DNA of 64,000 bases from Pseudosporangium ferrugineum. GTDB lineage: Bacteria > Actinomycetota > Actinomycetes > Mycobacteriales > Micromonosporaceae. The notes beneath the pieces are model-generated. The model saw only the letters and a list, made by a program, of their open reading frames with translations. It was not told the origin of the DNA and did no database searches. The position numbers were made by a program, and so were the translations under genes. The stretch lies in contig NZ_PVZG01000009.1 of assembly GCF_003002065.1 (NCBI RefSeq), positions 124,001 to 188,000 on the forward strand, written 5' to 3'. Shown here piece by piece: positions 53,095 through 63,381 of the stretch; the stretch's first letter is position 1, and each line of letters begins with the position of its first letter.

Positions 53095-54239
53095 TCGCCT
53101 TCCTGGAGCCGGCGGGCGGCGCGGGCCGCCCGGGCGCGTACCGAGGTCATGTCGTCGCCGAGGACGGTGACGTGGCCGATCTTGCGGCCGGGGCGCACCT
53201 GTTTGCCGTACAGATGGACCCGGACGCCGGGGTCGGCGGCGAACAGGTGGTGCAGGTGCTCGTCGATGGACATGCCGCCGTCGGGCCCGCCGAGGACGTT
53301 GGCCATCACCACCGCGGGCGCGGCCAGCGACGTCTCCCCCATCGGGTAGTCGAGCACGGCCCGCAGGTGCTGCTCGAACTGCGACGTCCGGGCGCCCTCG
53401 ATGGTCCAGTGTCCCGAGTTGTGCGGGCGCATCGCCAGCTCGTTGACGACGAGGCCGTCCGCGGTCTCGAACAGCTCGACGGCCAGCAGCCCGACGACTC
53501 CGAGCGCGTTCGCCAGGTCGATGGCCAGCTGCTGAGCCTCGAGAGCGCGCTCCTCGGGCAGCCCGGGCGCCGGGGCGAGCACCTCGACACAGATTCCGTC
53601 CCGCTGCACGGTCTCGACGACCGGATAGGCGGCGACCTGCCCGAACGGCGACCGGGCGACGAGCGCGGCCAGCTCCCGTACGAGCGGGACCCGCTCCTCG
53701 ACGATCAGCGGCGTCCCGGTCCGGACGAGTTCCTCGGCGGCGGCAGCGTCGGCGAGCATCCACACGCCCCGGCCGTCGTACCCGCCGCGCACGGCCTTGG
53801 CCACGACGGGCCAGCCGCCGGCCTCCGCGGCGAACCCGGCGATCTCGCCGGCCTCGGCGACCGGCCGCCACCGCGGCACCGGGGCCCCCAACTCGGACAG
53901 CCGCTCCCGCATCCGCTGCTTGTCCTGGGCGTACACGATCGTGTCCGCCCCGGGGTAGATCTTCACGCCCTCGGCGGCCAGCGCGGCGATATGCGCGGTG
54001 GGCACGTGCTCGTGGTCGAAGGTGACGGCGTCGCAGCCCTTGGCGAACTCCCGCAGGGCTGCCAGATCGGTGTGCGTGCCGATCCGCACGTCGGCGGCGA
54101 CCAGGGCGGCACTGTCGTCGGGCGAGACCGAGAGGACCCGCAGCGACTGACCCAGTGCAATAGCGGCCTGGTGGGTCATCCGGGCCAGCTGCCCGCCGCC
54201 CACCATGCCGACAACAGGAAGACCGGTTCGAGTATCCAT
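53091..54239 (-). CDS. purK: 5-(carboxyamino)imidazole ribonucleotide synthase
   Basis: 382 residues of the ATP-grasp superfamily. It carboxylates AIR with ATP and bicarbonate to N5-CAIR for PurE. Landmarks are VGMVGGGQLARM at the start, FDHEHVPTAHI, YAQDKQRMRERL, KAVRGGYDGRGVW and the metal-binding NELAMRPHNSGHW. The gene overlaps purE by 4 nt. Length and order purK-purE are standard for actinobacteria. Confidence 0.95.
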   Translation of the reverse strand: MDTRTGLPVVGMVGGGQLARMTHQAAIALGQSLRVLSVSPDDSAALVAADVRIGTHTDLAALREFAKGCDAVTFDHEHVPTAHIAALAAEGVKIYPGADTIVYAQDKQRMRERLSELGAPVPRWRPVAEAGEIAGFAAEAGGWPVVAKAVRGGYDGRGVWMLADAAAAEELVRTGTPLIVEERVPLVRELAALVARSPFGQVAAYPVVETVQRDGICVEVLAPAPGLPEERALEAQQLAIDLANALGVVGLLAVELFETADGLVVNELAMRPHNSGHWTIEGARTSQFEQHLRAVLDYPMGETSLAAPAVVMANVLGGPDGGMSIDEHLHHLFAADPGVRVHLYGKQVRPGRKIGHVTVLGDDMTSVRARAARAARRLQEGE

Positions 54240-54358
54240 CGCCGGGCCAGCCTATCCACCCGGTTGTCCGGCTGCTGAGGGGGTGCGTCCGCCGGGCGCT
54301 CCGACCCACCGGCTCAGGGGCGCCGACCTCTTCGCGGCCCGCTTTCACCGCTGACCGG

Positions 54359-56350
<1,992 letters not shown>

Positions 56351-56406
56351 GGGCCAACCTTGCCACATCGCGGCTTCTCGACGATCCGCATACGCAGCTC
56401 TGCAGT

Positions 56407-56449
56407 CTCCCAATCTCCGTGTAGCCTGAGCAGGACTGACGATTGGGAG
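56407..56449 (+). promoter_or_regulatory. CTCCCAATC/GATTGGGAG inverted repeat upstream of the RAMA gene
   Basis: CTCCCAATC at 56407-56415 and its exact complement GATTGGGAG at 56441-56449 enclose 25 bases. The right arm ends 10 nt before the GTG/ATG start, so a bound protein would block transcription or translation start. The same 9-bp arms occur again after the gene (56905-56934). Confidence 0.72.
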
Positions 56450-56462
56450 AAGTGAGTACGTG

Positions 56463-56897
56463 ATGACGAGCCGGACGATTGAGGTCGACGAGGAGGTGTT
56501 CGCCTTCTTGCAGCAACACTGCGAACCCTTGGTCGACACTCCGAACGACGTACTACGTCGACTCCTCCTCAGCGGACAACAGGTGGAGCCCTCGGAGAAC
56601 GCTGCGCTTCCCGGGAAACGGCGGTTACGACGACCCGGGGCCCTCATGCCCCTGCTCGAAGCCGGCCTCATTGCTGCTGGCGACCTTCTGCGGCACGAGC
56701 AACCGCGGCGGCACATGGTTCACGAGGCGACTGTCACCAGTCGGGGCTGGTTGAAGCTGACGGACGGCCGCCAGTTCTCCACGCCGTCGCGGGCACTCGC
56801 TGAGCAGACCGGCACCACGATCAACGGCTGGATCTACGTGCATGTGCCTTCCGGCCGCTCGCTCCTCCAACTTCGCGCTCGGGTGAAGCGCGACTGA
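56463..56897 (+). CDS. SeqA-like N-terminal plus RAMA-domain protein
   Basis: 144 residues; an adjacent GTG at 56460 is an alternative. Residues 3-38 (RTIEVDEEVFAFLQQHCEPL then NDVLRRLLL) closely resemble the amino-terminal oligomerisation domain of E. coli SeqA, TIEVDDELYxYI...DILRRML. Residues about 60-140 (LMPLLEAGLIAAGDLL, VHEATVTSRGWLKLTDGRQF, TTINGWIYVHVPSGRSLL) match the RAMA domain linked to restriction and adenine methylation and thought to read modified DNA. The combination suggests an oligomeric DNA-modification reader. Inverted repeats on both sides may be its own sites. Confidence 0.72.
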   Translation: MTSRTIEVDEEVFAFLQQHCEPLVDTPNDVLRRLLLSGQQVEPSENAALPGKRRLRRPGALMPLLEAGLIAAGDLLRHEQPRRHMVHEATVTSRGWLKLTDGRQFSTPSRALAEQTGTTINGWIYVHVPSGRSLLQLRARVKRD

Positions 56898-56902
56898 ACT
56901 TG

Positions 56903-56936
56903 CGCTCCCAATCTCCAATCTCTACGATTGGGAGCG
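56903..56936 (+). promoter_or_regulatory. Second CTCCCAATC/GATTGGGAG inverted repeat, downstream of the RAMA gene
   Basis: Arms at 56905-56913 and 56926-56934 repeat the sequence found upstream of the gene. Here they are extended to 11 bp by flanking CG and enclose 12 bases, which include a further partial copy (CCAATCTC). It could be a terminator hairpin for the RAMA gene. Its identity with the upstream repeat favours a shared operator that also controls the following HEPN gene. Confidence 0.72.
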
Positions 56937-57116
56937 CCGAGCCGCCTTGCCGACATGGACATCGGCTCGATCAGGTCAGCGAACGGATGCCCTGGCTCCG
57001 AGCAAGCTCTTGACCGACACATGCAAAACCCCGGCAGCATGCTCTTGCGGAGCAGAGGCGAACCGGGGTCTTCAGCACGAATCATAGCGTGCTCAAACGA
57101 CAAGAGGGAGCCGGAC

Positions 57117-57794
57117 GTGCAGGCGGCCGAACTGACGGTGCTCCAGCAGCGTCTCTCACCTGAGCGCCTCGGCCCGTACAAGAGTGCATGCGGCGGCAGC
57201 CTCGAAGAGGCGTTTGCGCTGTATCGGTGGAACGCTGAGATCACAGCGGCGCTCGGGTCGACCATCGGCCACGTGGAGGTGACGTTGCGAAACGCACTCC
57301 ATCAAGAGCTCGAGGCCTGGTCCGACCGAAGCTTCGGAGAGCCCCGCTGGTACCTCAACCCCTCGTCACGATCGCGGCCGAACGGGTTCCTCTTCGTCGA
57401 GGCTCGTGAAGACATCGCCAAGGCGCGGACTCGCGCCCTACGTGACGGAAGGCCGGAAACGCCCGGACGTGTCGTCGCAGAACTCAATCTCGGCTTCTGG
57501 CGGTTCCTCCTGGCTCGTCGGTACGACCGAGGGCTGTGGGTTCCGTGCCTGCACAGGGCATTTTCCCGGCAGAGACGCGATTCCGTCTTCGACGCGGTCA
57601 GCCGGCTACACCAAGCGCGCAATCGCATGGCCCACCACGAACCGATGTTCAACCGACCGTTGGCCGTCCTGTATCAGGATTCGCTACAGGTAGCGGAATG
57701 GATCTGTCCTACGACCCGGCGCTGGATCGAGCAGTGCAGCTCGGTCAGCACCGCGCTCGCTGCGCGACCGCCCAACACTTCGCTTCACGCTTGA
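57117..57794 (+). CDS. Abi-like HEPN-domain protein
   Basis: 225 residues from the GTG at 57117, with AGAGGGAG in front. The sequence starts near LTVLQQRLSPERLGPYKSAC, has LYRWNAEITAALGSTIGHVE and VTLRNALHQEL, and ends with the HEPN RNase motif RNRMAHHEP (Arg168, Asn169, His173). It belongs to the Abi-like group of abortive-infection proteins. These are RNases that shut down cells. No separate antitoxin is seen next to it; the RAMA gene upstream may be a regulator. It converges on the Fic gene. Confidence 0.8.
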   Translation: MQAAELTVLQQRLSPERLGPYKSACGGSLEEAFALYRWNAEITAALGSTIGHVEVTLRNALHQELEAWSDRSFGEPRWYLNPSSRSRPNGFLFVEAREDIAKARTRALRDGRPETPGRVVAELNLGFWRFLLARRYDRGLWVPCLHRAFSRQRRDSVFDAVSRLHQARNRMAHHEPMFNRPLAVLYQDSLQVAEWICPTTRRWIEQCSSVSTALAARPPNTSLHA

Positions 57795-57841
57795 TCTCAC
57801 AACCGGCGTGAAGTGATTGGCCGGTGAGGGGCGGCCACGCC

Positions 57842-58981
57842 TCAGGCCGGGTAGGGCTCGACAGGCGGTGCGGTCACCGCCGCACTGATCTCGTCATGAG
57901 CGCGTTTGAGGTCGCCAACGGCCACGTAATGCAGAGTGGTGCCGTATCCGACTCCCTTCACGAGTCCCGCCTGCTCAAGCCGCCGGATATCGCGGATCGA
58001 CTGATCCCGGGACAGCATCTCCTCTTCCTGGTAGACATCCCGCCACAATTGACCGGTGGCGGCGGCATAGAGCGCGGCCACCGTCCGATCGTTCAGCCCG
58101 AGCCGGCCGGCCATCTCCTCGGCCGCTGTCCACACGTCTCGTCCGAGCTTCAGCCTCTTGCCGACCACCTGGGCCTGGAGGTGGTGGGCGCGCAGGCAGA
58201 ACCGCACCCATCCACTCGCGCTCAGTTGCGGCTGGTAGGTGCCCCGGTTCGTCTCGCGAAGCACGCGATAGTAGTCGAGCGTGTTGACGTCATGTCCCAG
58301 CCATTCCTCGATCGAGCAGAATTCCGGGTACACCCGGCCGCCCCGCGCGATGACCAGAGTCTGCACGCATCGCGACATCCGCCCGTTCCCGTCGCGCCAC
58401 GGATGGATGGCGACGAGATTGAGGTGCGCCATCGCGGCCCGTACCAGCAAGTGGGTGTCCAGGTCGCCGGCGTCGAGCCATTCAACCAGCTCGCGCATGA
58501 GAGGGGGTACCTCCTCGGCGCCGGGTCCGACGTACGCCGGCGCGAGCGGGTCCGTGCCGGTGACGGCAATGCCTTTTCGGCGGTACCGCCCCGGAGACTT
58601 CTCCTTCCAGAACCGGGTCATCATGAAGTGCAGCGCCGACAGCACGGTTTCGCCGTGTGCGAAGAAGTCCATGTCAGGGGTCTGCATGACCCAGGTCAGC
58701 GCGTCCCGGTAGCCGATCACGGCTTCCCTGGACTCTTCCGGAACGCTGGCCGGAACCGGCGCTCCGGCCACGATCGCCGACGCTGTGCTCAAGTCGACCG
58801 TGTAGCCCTCGATCGTGTTCGAGCCCCGAATCGCCCCGGCGACGAGCCGCTTGCGGACACCGCCCAACCACTCACTCGCCTTGGAACCACCGGTCGAACG
58901 CTCGAAGTCGGCGTAGAACTCGTCGATTTCGGCCAGGACCCGCTGATCGTCGGCGGTCAGGGGTGGCGTCGCGTACAACAT
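57842..58981 (-). CDS. Fic-family protein (adenylyltransferase) with N-terminal inhibitory motif
   Basis: 379 residues. The active-site loop is HPWRDGNGRMSR with His193; the usual Phe is Trp. An inhibitory helix motif (S/T)xxxE(G/N) is present as SNTIEG at 54-59, so this is a class II Fic protein that restrains itself. After the Fic core, residues about 285-370 form a winged helix (RDQSIRDIRRLEQAGLVKG), often seen in Fic proteins with DNA-binding function. It may AMPylate a host target. A palindrome overlaps its -10 box. The gene converges on the HEPN gene. Confidence 0.9.
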   Translation of the reverse strand: MLYATPPLTADDQRVLAEIDEFYADFERSTGGSKASEWLGGVRKRLVAGAIRGSNTIEGYTVDLSTASAIVAGAPVPASVPEESREAVIGYRDALTWVMQTPDMDFFAHGETVLSALHFMMTRFWKEKSPGRYRRKGIAVTGTDPLAPAYVGPGAEEVPPLMRELVEWLDAGDLDTHLLVRAAMAHLNLVAIHPWRDGNGRMSRCVQTLVIARGGRVYPEFCSIEEWLGHDVNTLDYYRVLRETNRGTYQPQLSASGWVRFCLRAHHLQAQVVGKRLKLGRDVWTAAEEMAGRLGLNDRTVAALYAAATGQLWRDVYQEEEMLSRDQSIRDIRRLEQAGLVKGVGYGTTLHYVAVGDLKRAHDEISAAVTAPPVEPYPA

Positions 58982-58987
58982 GCGACA

Positions 58988-59005
58988 ATGCTACGACAAT
59001 CGTAG
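58988..59005 (-). promoter_or_regulatory. Leaderless Fic promoter with overlapping palindrome
   Basis: On the coding strand TAGCAT is followed by six bases and the ATG at 58981, so transcript and protein start together. CTACGA-CAA-TCGTAG at 58991-59005 is a 6-bp inverted repeat covering most of the -10 box region. A repressor here, perhaps the winged helix of the Fic protein, would close the promoter. Confidence 0.5.
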
Positions 59006-59016
59006 CGCCCGCGGCC

Positions 59017-61683
59017 CTACGAAGCGCCGTCGGCTCGGAGGGGGACGATCTTGGGGGGCGCCGCGTCCGCGAGTTGGCGGAGGGCCGGGACGATCTTGTC
59101 CGCGGGCAGGGGCCGGCTGAAGTGGTAGCCCTGGGCCGCCGTACAGCCGAGGGCCAGCAGGGCCGCCCGCTGGTCGGCGGTTTCGACGCCCTCCGCGACC
59201 ACCCGGGCGCCGAGCCGCGCACCCAGCTCGACCGCGCCGCGCACGACGGCCGCGGCGGCGGGTGATTCGGTCATCTCGGTGACGAACGAGCGGTCCACCT
59301 TGAGCTCGTCGACCCGGACCCGCGTGACGAACGCGAGCGAGGAGTAGCCCGTACCGAAATCGTCCACGGAGATCTGGACCTGTAGCTCGCGGAGGGCGGC
59401 CAGGACCTCGTCCACAACGCCCTCGTCGCTCACCGCCATCGACTCGGTGATCTCCAGGACGAGCTGGGCGGGGACCATCCGGTGCCGGCGCAGGGCGTCG
59501 GCGACCTGGGCCGGGAAGGTCGCGTCGAGCAGGCTGCGGGCGGAAACGTTCACCGATACGGGTACGTCGATGCCGGCCGCCGCCCACCCCGCGGCGGCGG
59601 TGAGCGCCCGATCGAGGACATATCGGGTGAACGGGGCCAGCAACTCCCCGTTCTCGATCGTGCTCACGAAGATGTTGGGCGTCAGCATCCCGCGCCGCGG
59701 GTGGTTCCAGCGGATGAGCGCCTCGACGCCGGTCGGCGCGCCGCTCTCGAGGTCGACCTCGGGCTGCAGCATCAGCACGAGCTGGTCGTCCGCGGCGAGG
59801 GCCTCCTGCAGCTCGGCGGGGAGGGCCAGGTGGTCGGTGCTGCTGGCGTCGCGGGCGCTGTCGTACGCGGCCACGCCGAGGCGCTGTTCCTTGGCATGGT
59901 CGAGCGCGATGCTCGCCCGCCGGATGAGCTCGCCGAGGTCCGCGTGGCCGGCCTTCTCCACCACCACGCCGACGGCGACCTCGATGGCCAGCCGTACGCC
60001 GCCGATGTCCACGGGCTGCCCGATGGTGTCGACCAGCTCCCGCGCCCGCCGTACGGCCTGCGGCAGCGGGCTGGGCACGTCGTGCAGCGGCGTCGCGGAG
60101 TCGGTCAGCGTCGCCACGGTGGGCAGGAGCAGCGCGAACTCGTCGTCGCCGAGGCGGGCGACCAGCTCCTGTTCCCGGGCGAGATCGGTGAGCCGGGCTG
60201 CGACCGTACGCAGGACGTCGTCGCCGGCCCGATGCCCCAGCGTGCCGTTGACCTCCCGGAAGTTGTCAAGGTCGAGAAGCAGCACCGCGACCGGCTGGTC
60301 GCGGTGCTGCGACTGCAACAGGGCCTCGCCGTGGTGCAGCAGCGCGCGCCGGTTGGCCAGCCCGGTGAGCTGGTCATGGATGCCCTCGTACGCGACCTGC
60401 GCGTCCAGCACCACCAGCCGCTCGTGCGCGGCGGCATCATGCAGCGCCCCGGCCAGCGCATCGGCGTACGCGGACACCGCGAGCTCGTCGCGGGCCGCGG
60501 GCAGCGTCGGCTCCGCCAGCCACACGGTGATCTCCCCGACGACCGTCTCGCCGACCGTCATGGTCCGCGTGACGACCGGGCCGGGCGCGGCGCCGGGCAG
60601 CGGATCCTGCGGCGCGTCGTCCACATAGCGCCGGCCGTTGCGCGTCGCATCGGCCTCGATCAGGACCTGCGGCCGCGCCAGGGGTTCGGTGAGACGCGGC
60701 GGCGGGGCGTCGGCCACCGGACCGTTCTCCGGCGAGCCGGCCACGACGTGCAGCGGGCCGGCCGGCAGCGTCACCTCGATCTCGACCCGCCGCGCCCCGA
60801 AGACGTCGAGCGCACCCCGGAGCCCGGCCTGCACGACGGCGGCCTCGGTCGGGCCGCCGAGCGCCCGCGTGGCCCGCGCGAACGCCTCCCACACGCGCCG
60901 CTCCTCCTCCGCGCGCAGGTGGTACCGATAGGTGCGCTGCAGCAGCCACAGCACGGGCGGGAAGGCGATGAGCCACCACGGCTCGTTGGCCAGCGCGTAG
61001 AGCGCCGAGAGGCCGACCAGCACGTTTCCCACGAACATCGGCAACTTGGCGTGCAGGGCCCGCGCGGCGATCTGCACGGGTGTGGCATCCCGGTGCAGCG
61101 CCATGGTCAGCACCGCAAGACCAAGCGTGATCATCAGGTACGTCGCCGCGCCGGCGATCAGCCCGACCTGCGTACGCGTGATGCCGGCGGGAGCCTCCGG
61201 CCCGACGATCGCGTACGCCACCGCGGTCGCCCCGGCGGCGCCGAGGCTCAGCGAGGCGCCGAGATGGATCACATCGGCGACGGCCCGCTGCCCGTTGATC
61301 CACGTGATGAAGAACCACGCCGCGGCGGCCCCCACCAGCGTGGCAGCGGGCAACCACCCCGGCGGCGCGAGCGCGAACCCGAGAATGAAGGCGGTCTCAC
61401 CCCACGAAACGCTGACGGTCCCCCGCCCGACCCGGAACCGGAGCCGCGCAAGCTGCGCGAAGGCGGCGAGAAGAACAGCGGCCCCCACCCCGACGGCGGC
61501 CGGATGCGTCAACACCTCGGGCCGCCGCCACGGCAGCAACGCCGCCAGCACGGACACCACAAGAGCAAGACCAAGAACAGACCCGGTCATGACACGTACG
61601 CCGGCAGTCCGCCGGCCAGAAGCAGCGGCCCGCTCCCCGGCGTCAGGACGAGCCAGCGAGGAGACAGCGGCAGGGGAAGTCAC
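59017..61683 (-). CDS. Membrane-bound GGDEF-EAL protein (c-di-GMP turnover)
   Basis: 888 residues from the GTG at 61683, with GGAGG in front. Several transmembrane helices fill residues about 25-245 (a MASE-like sensor). A GAF-like region follows, then the GGDEF domain near 420-590, and the EAL domain near 625-875. The GGDEF signature reads GDDEF, so the second Gly is replaced and cyclase activity is doubtful. The EAL part is complete: VEALIRWNHP, LEITESMA, VDDFGTGYSSL, KVDRSF and AEGVET. A phosphodiesterase that GTP might tune is the best guess. c-di-GMP controls development through BldD in streptomycetes. Confidence 0.93.
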   Translation of the reverse strand: MTSPAAVSSLARPDAGERAAASGRRTAGVRVMTGSVLGLALVVSVLAALLPWRRPEVLTHPAAVGVGAAVLLAAFAQLARLRFRVGRGTVSVSWGETAFILGFALAPPGWLPAATLVGAAAAWFFITWINGQRAVADVIHLGASLSLGAAGATAVAYAIVGPEAPAGITRTQVGLIAGAATYLMITLGLAVLTMALHRDATPVQIAARALHAKLPMFVGNVLVGLSALYALANEPWWLIAFPPVLWLLQRTYRYHLRAEEERRVWEAFARATRALGGPTEAAVVQAGLRGALDVFGARRVEIEVTLPAGPLHVVAGSPENGPVADAPPPRLTEPLARPQVLIEADATRNGRRYVDDAPQDPLPGAAPGPVVTRTMTVGETVVGEITVWLAEPTLPAARDELAVSAYADALAGALHDAAAHERLVVLDAQVAYEGIHDQLTGLANRRALLHHGEALLQSQHRDQPVAVLLLDLDNFREVNGTLGHRAGDDVLRTVAARLTDLAREQELVARLGDDEFALLLPTVATLTDSATPLHDVPSPLPQAVRRARELVDTIGQPVDIGGVRLAIEVAVGVVVEKAGHADLGELIRRASIALDHAKEQRLGVAAYDSARDASSTDHLALPAELQEALAADDQLVLMLQPEVDLESGAPTGVEALIRWNHPRRGMLTPNIFVSTIENGELLAPFTRYVLDRALTAAAGWAAAGIDVPVSVNVSARSLLDATFPAQVADALRRHRMVPAQLVLEITESMAVSDEGVVDEVLAALRELQVQISVDDFGTGYSSLAFVTRVRVDELKVDRSFVTEMTESPAAAAVVRGAVELGARLGARVVAEGVETADQRAALLALGCTAAQGYHFSRPLPADKIVPALRQLADAAPPKIVPLRADGAS

Positions 61684-62476
61684 GCCGCCACCTCCCCGAT
61701 CCACCGCACCGCCACCAGCCGGTCCCTCGCCCGCCGGCCGCCCGCTCCCTGACCAGCCCCGCGCCGGCCACCCGCGCTCAGACCAGCCCCGCACCGGCCA
61801 CCCGCGCCCGGACCAGTCCCCCGCCGGCTACCCGCGTCCTGAACAGTCCCCCGCCGGCCACTCGCCCGCCGGGCCCCAGGACGGTCGCCCGCCGGACTCA
61901 TGGCTCGGCCCGTCCCTACCTGGGCACGCTCCCAGCCAGACCCGTCGATGAGCAAGCGCGACCCGGAACGCTGGGTGACGGCTTCCCGGACCGCCCCGCG
62001 ACGCGTCCCGGCGCAGATGCCCGAATGTGCAAAATCTGCACACGCACCGCCGAATCCGCCCCCCGAGGAGCCCGCACGGTCACCACGCGAGTGCCCCGAA
62101 CGAGGCCCCGAAAGCCGTCCGAAAGCGATTCGATCAAGCCCGGAACGCCCGCCGCGCCCCTCCCGGAGCCCTCCGCCGGGCACCGCCGGAGAGGCCTCTT
62201 CGCGATCTTGTCCGAGGTCACACCACACGGCGCTGACCAGCGGCACAGGAGGATGCACGTGCATCTGCAGTGGAGAATGCGGGGGTCGGATGATGGTCAT
62301 CGACGGCCCCCTTTCCGCGCAGGGTCGAGGGACGTCAAAGCCCCCCGGCGGAAGGCTAAGGCAATCCGGCGGAACGCAACAGGGGTTGACGGAGGAGCAC
62401 TGTCGATGTTCGGACGGTGACCCCATCCACGAACGCCGTCACAAGACGACTTGACAAAGTGGACCCCAGCCCACGA
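61684..62476. other. Intergenic region upstream of the GGDEF-EAL gene
   Basis: No frame is convincing. On the minus strand an ATG near 62303 has GGAAAGGGGG in front and reads MTIIRPPHSPLQMHVHPPVP before becoming low-complexity, so a short leader peptide is possible. On the plus strand an ATG near 62253 is too close to its AGGAGG. A 30-bp tandem array occupies 61751-61870. The promoter of the GGDEF-EAL gene should lie here. Confidence 0.45.
61751..61870. repeat. Four 30-bp tandem repeats
   Basis: Units start at 61751, 61781, 61811 and 61841. They share GACCAGCCCC or GACCAGTCCC followed by GCCGGCCACCCGCG with small changes. They lie in the leader region of the GGDEF-EAL gene. The length is a multiple of three, but no coding use is supported. 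Confidence 0.82.
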
Positions 62477-62827
62477 TTACTGAGCGCGCTCATCCCGCCC
62501 AAGGTCATCGCCCTCGGCGCGAACCCCGCCGACCCCGTCCCCATCAGCACGACCGTCGACATCGGACTCGCCGGCGGCCGACCCCCGGACCCCCGCCGCG
62601 GCATCACTGCGCGCAAGATCCGCGTCCGGCCTGGCAGTCTCCGCCTCACGCCCCGGAGCCGCCCCGTCCATAAAACTGTCAGGAAGCCGACGCAAGCGCT
62701 TGTTCATATTGCGAATAAGCAGAACCGTGGCGACCGACATCAACACGATGATGAAAAGCCCCATCGGCCCAGCCAGACCCCCGGACCGGGTGTCGCCGAA
62801 GTTGTTGACCGCCACGTCGAAGTTCAC
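62477..62827 (-). CDS. Small membrane protein of the mca locus (Rv1083-like)
   Basis: 116 residues. A GTG start lies six bases after TACCTT (62834-62839), predicting a leaderless message. One transmembrane helix (GLFIIVLMSVATVLLI at about 23-38) follows NFDVAVNNFGDTR and is followed by a basic RNMNKRLRRLP patch and a disordered acidic tail. A similar small membrane gene lies next to mca in mycobacteria (Rv1083). Its function is unknown. Mca starts upstream on the same strand, with about 550 nt of repeats between. Confidence 0.78.
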   Translation of the reverse strand: MNFDVAVNNFGDTRSGGLAGPMGLFIIVLMSVATVLLIRNMNKRLRRLPDSFMDGAAPGREAETARPDADLARSDAAAGVRGSAAGESDVDGRADGDGVGGVRAEGDDLGRDERAQ

Positions 62828-62882
62828 CCGTCAAAGGTACGCCCACACCCGCCCCGCCCAGCCACGGGATCCCGCACCCCAC

Positions 62883-63050
62883 CCCAAGGACGCCCCCAGA
62901 ACTCCCTCAGCCCAAGACGTCCTCAGCCCAAGACGTCCTCAGTCCAGGACGCCCTCAGTCCAGGACGCCCTCAGCCCGGACGCCCCCAGCCCAAGACGTC
63001 CTCAGCCCGGACGCCCCCGCCCAAGACGCCCCCAGCCAGAACGCCAGGGG
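62883..63050. repeat. About ten 15-16-bp tandem repeats
   Basis: Units such as CCCAAGACGTCCTCAG, TCCAGGACGCCCTCAG and CCCGGACGCCCCCAG alternate head to tail; neighbouring units are often identical. The array lies between the mca 3' end and the small membrane gene. It has the same look (GACG...CTCAG, 16 bp) as the array at 21192. Confidence 0.85.
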
Positions 63051-63199
63051 CCTCGGCGGCGGAGACGGCGAACCGCCGCGCGGCCAGAAGCCGGCCAGCG
63101 CGGCCGCCCCTCACACCAACCACCCCGAAACCAGGCAAAATCACCTACCACCGGCCAAAAACCCGATAAGCCGCCAAAGACCCAGCTCGGTCGACAGCC

Positions 63200-63381
63200 A
63201 CCTCAACCTGCGCGCGAACAGCAACCGCCCGCCGTCAGCAAGCCTCGACCAACGCGCACCCAGCAAACGGCCCCCGTCAGCAGCTTCGACCTGCGCGCAC
63301 ACCGCGACGGGCCCCGCCAGCAGGCCCCGACCTGTGCCCGACAATCGAGCCCCGCCCTCCGAACGGGCCCCGGTCAGCAGG
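63200..63381. repeat. About four degenerate 41-bp repeats spanning the mca stop codon
   Basis: Copies begin with CCTCGACC or a close variant and end with GTCAGCAGG. Starts are near 63200, 63243, 63284 and 63325, the last being longer. The unit contains the reverse complement of the last mca codons and stop, so the array arose by repeated copying of the gene's own 3' end. Confidence 0.7.

Noticed and set aside
56407..56934. RAMA gene as an insertion sequence with terminal inverted repeats
   Set aside because: Each repeat pair is itself palindromic, there is no transposase and no target-site duplication was seen; operators fit better.
62025..62420. Plus-strand small ORF starting MHVHLQW near 62253
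   Set aside because: AGGAGG touches the ATG with no spacer, and nothing else supports translation.
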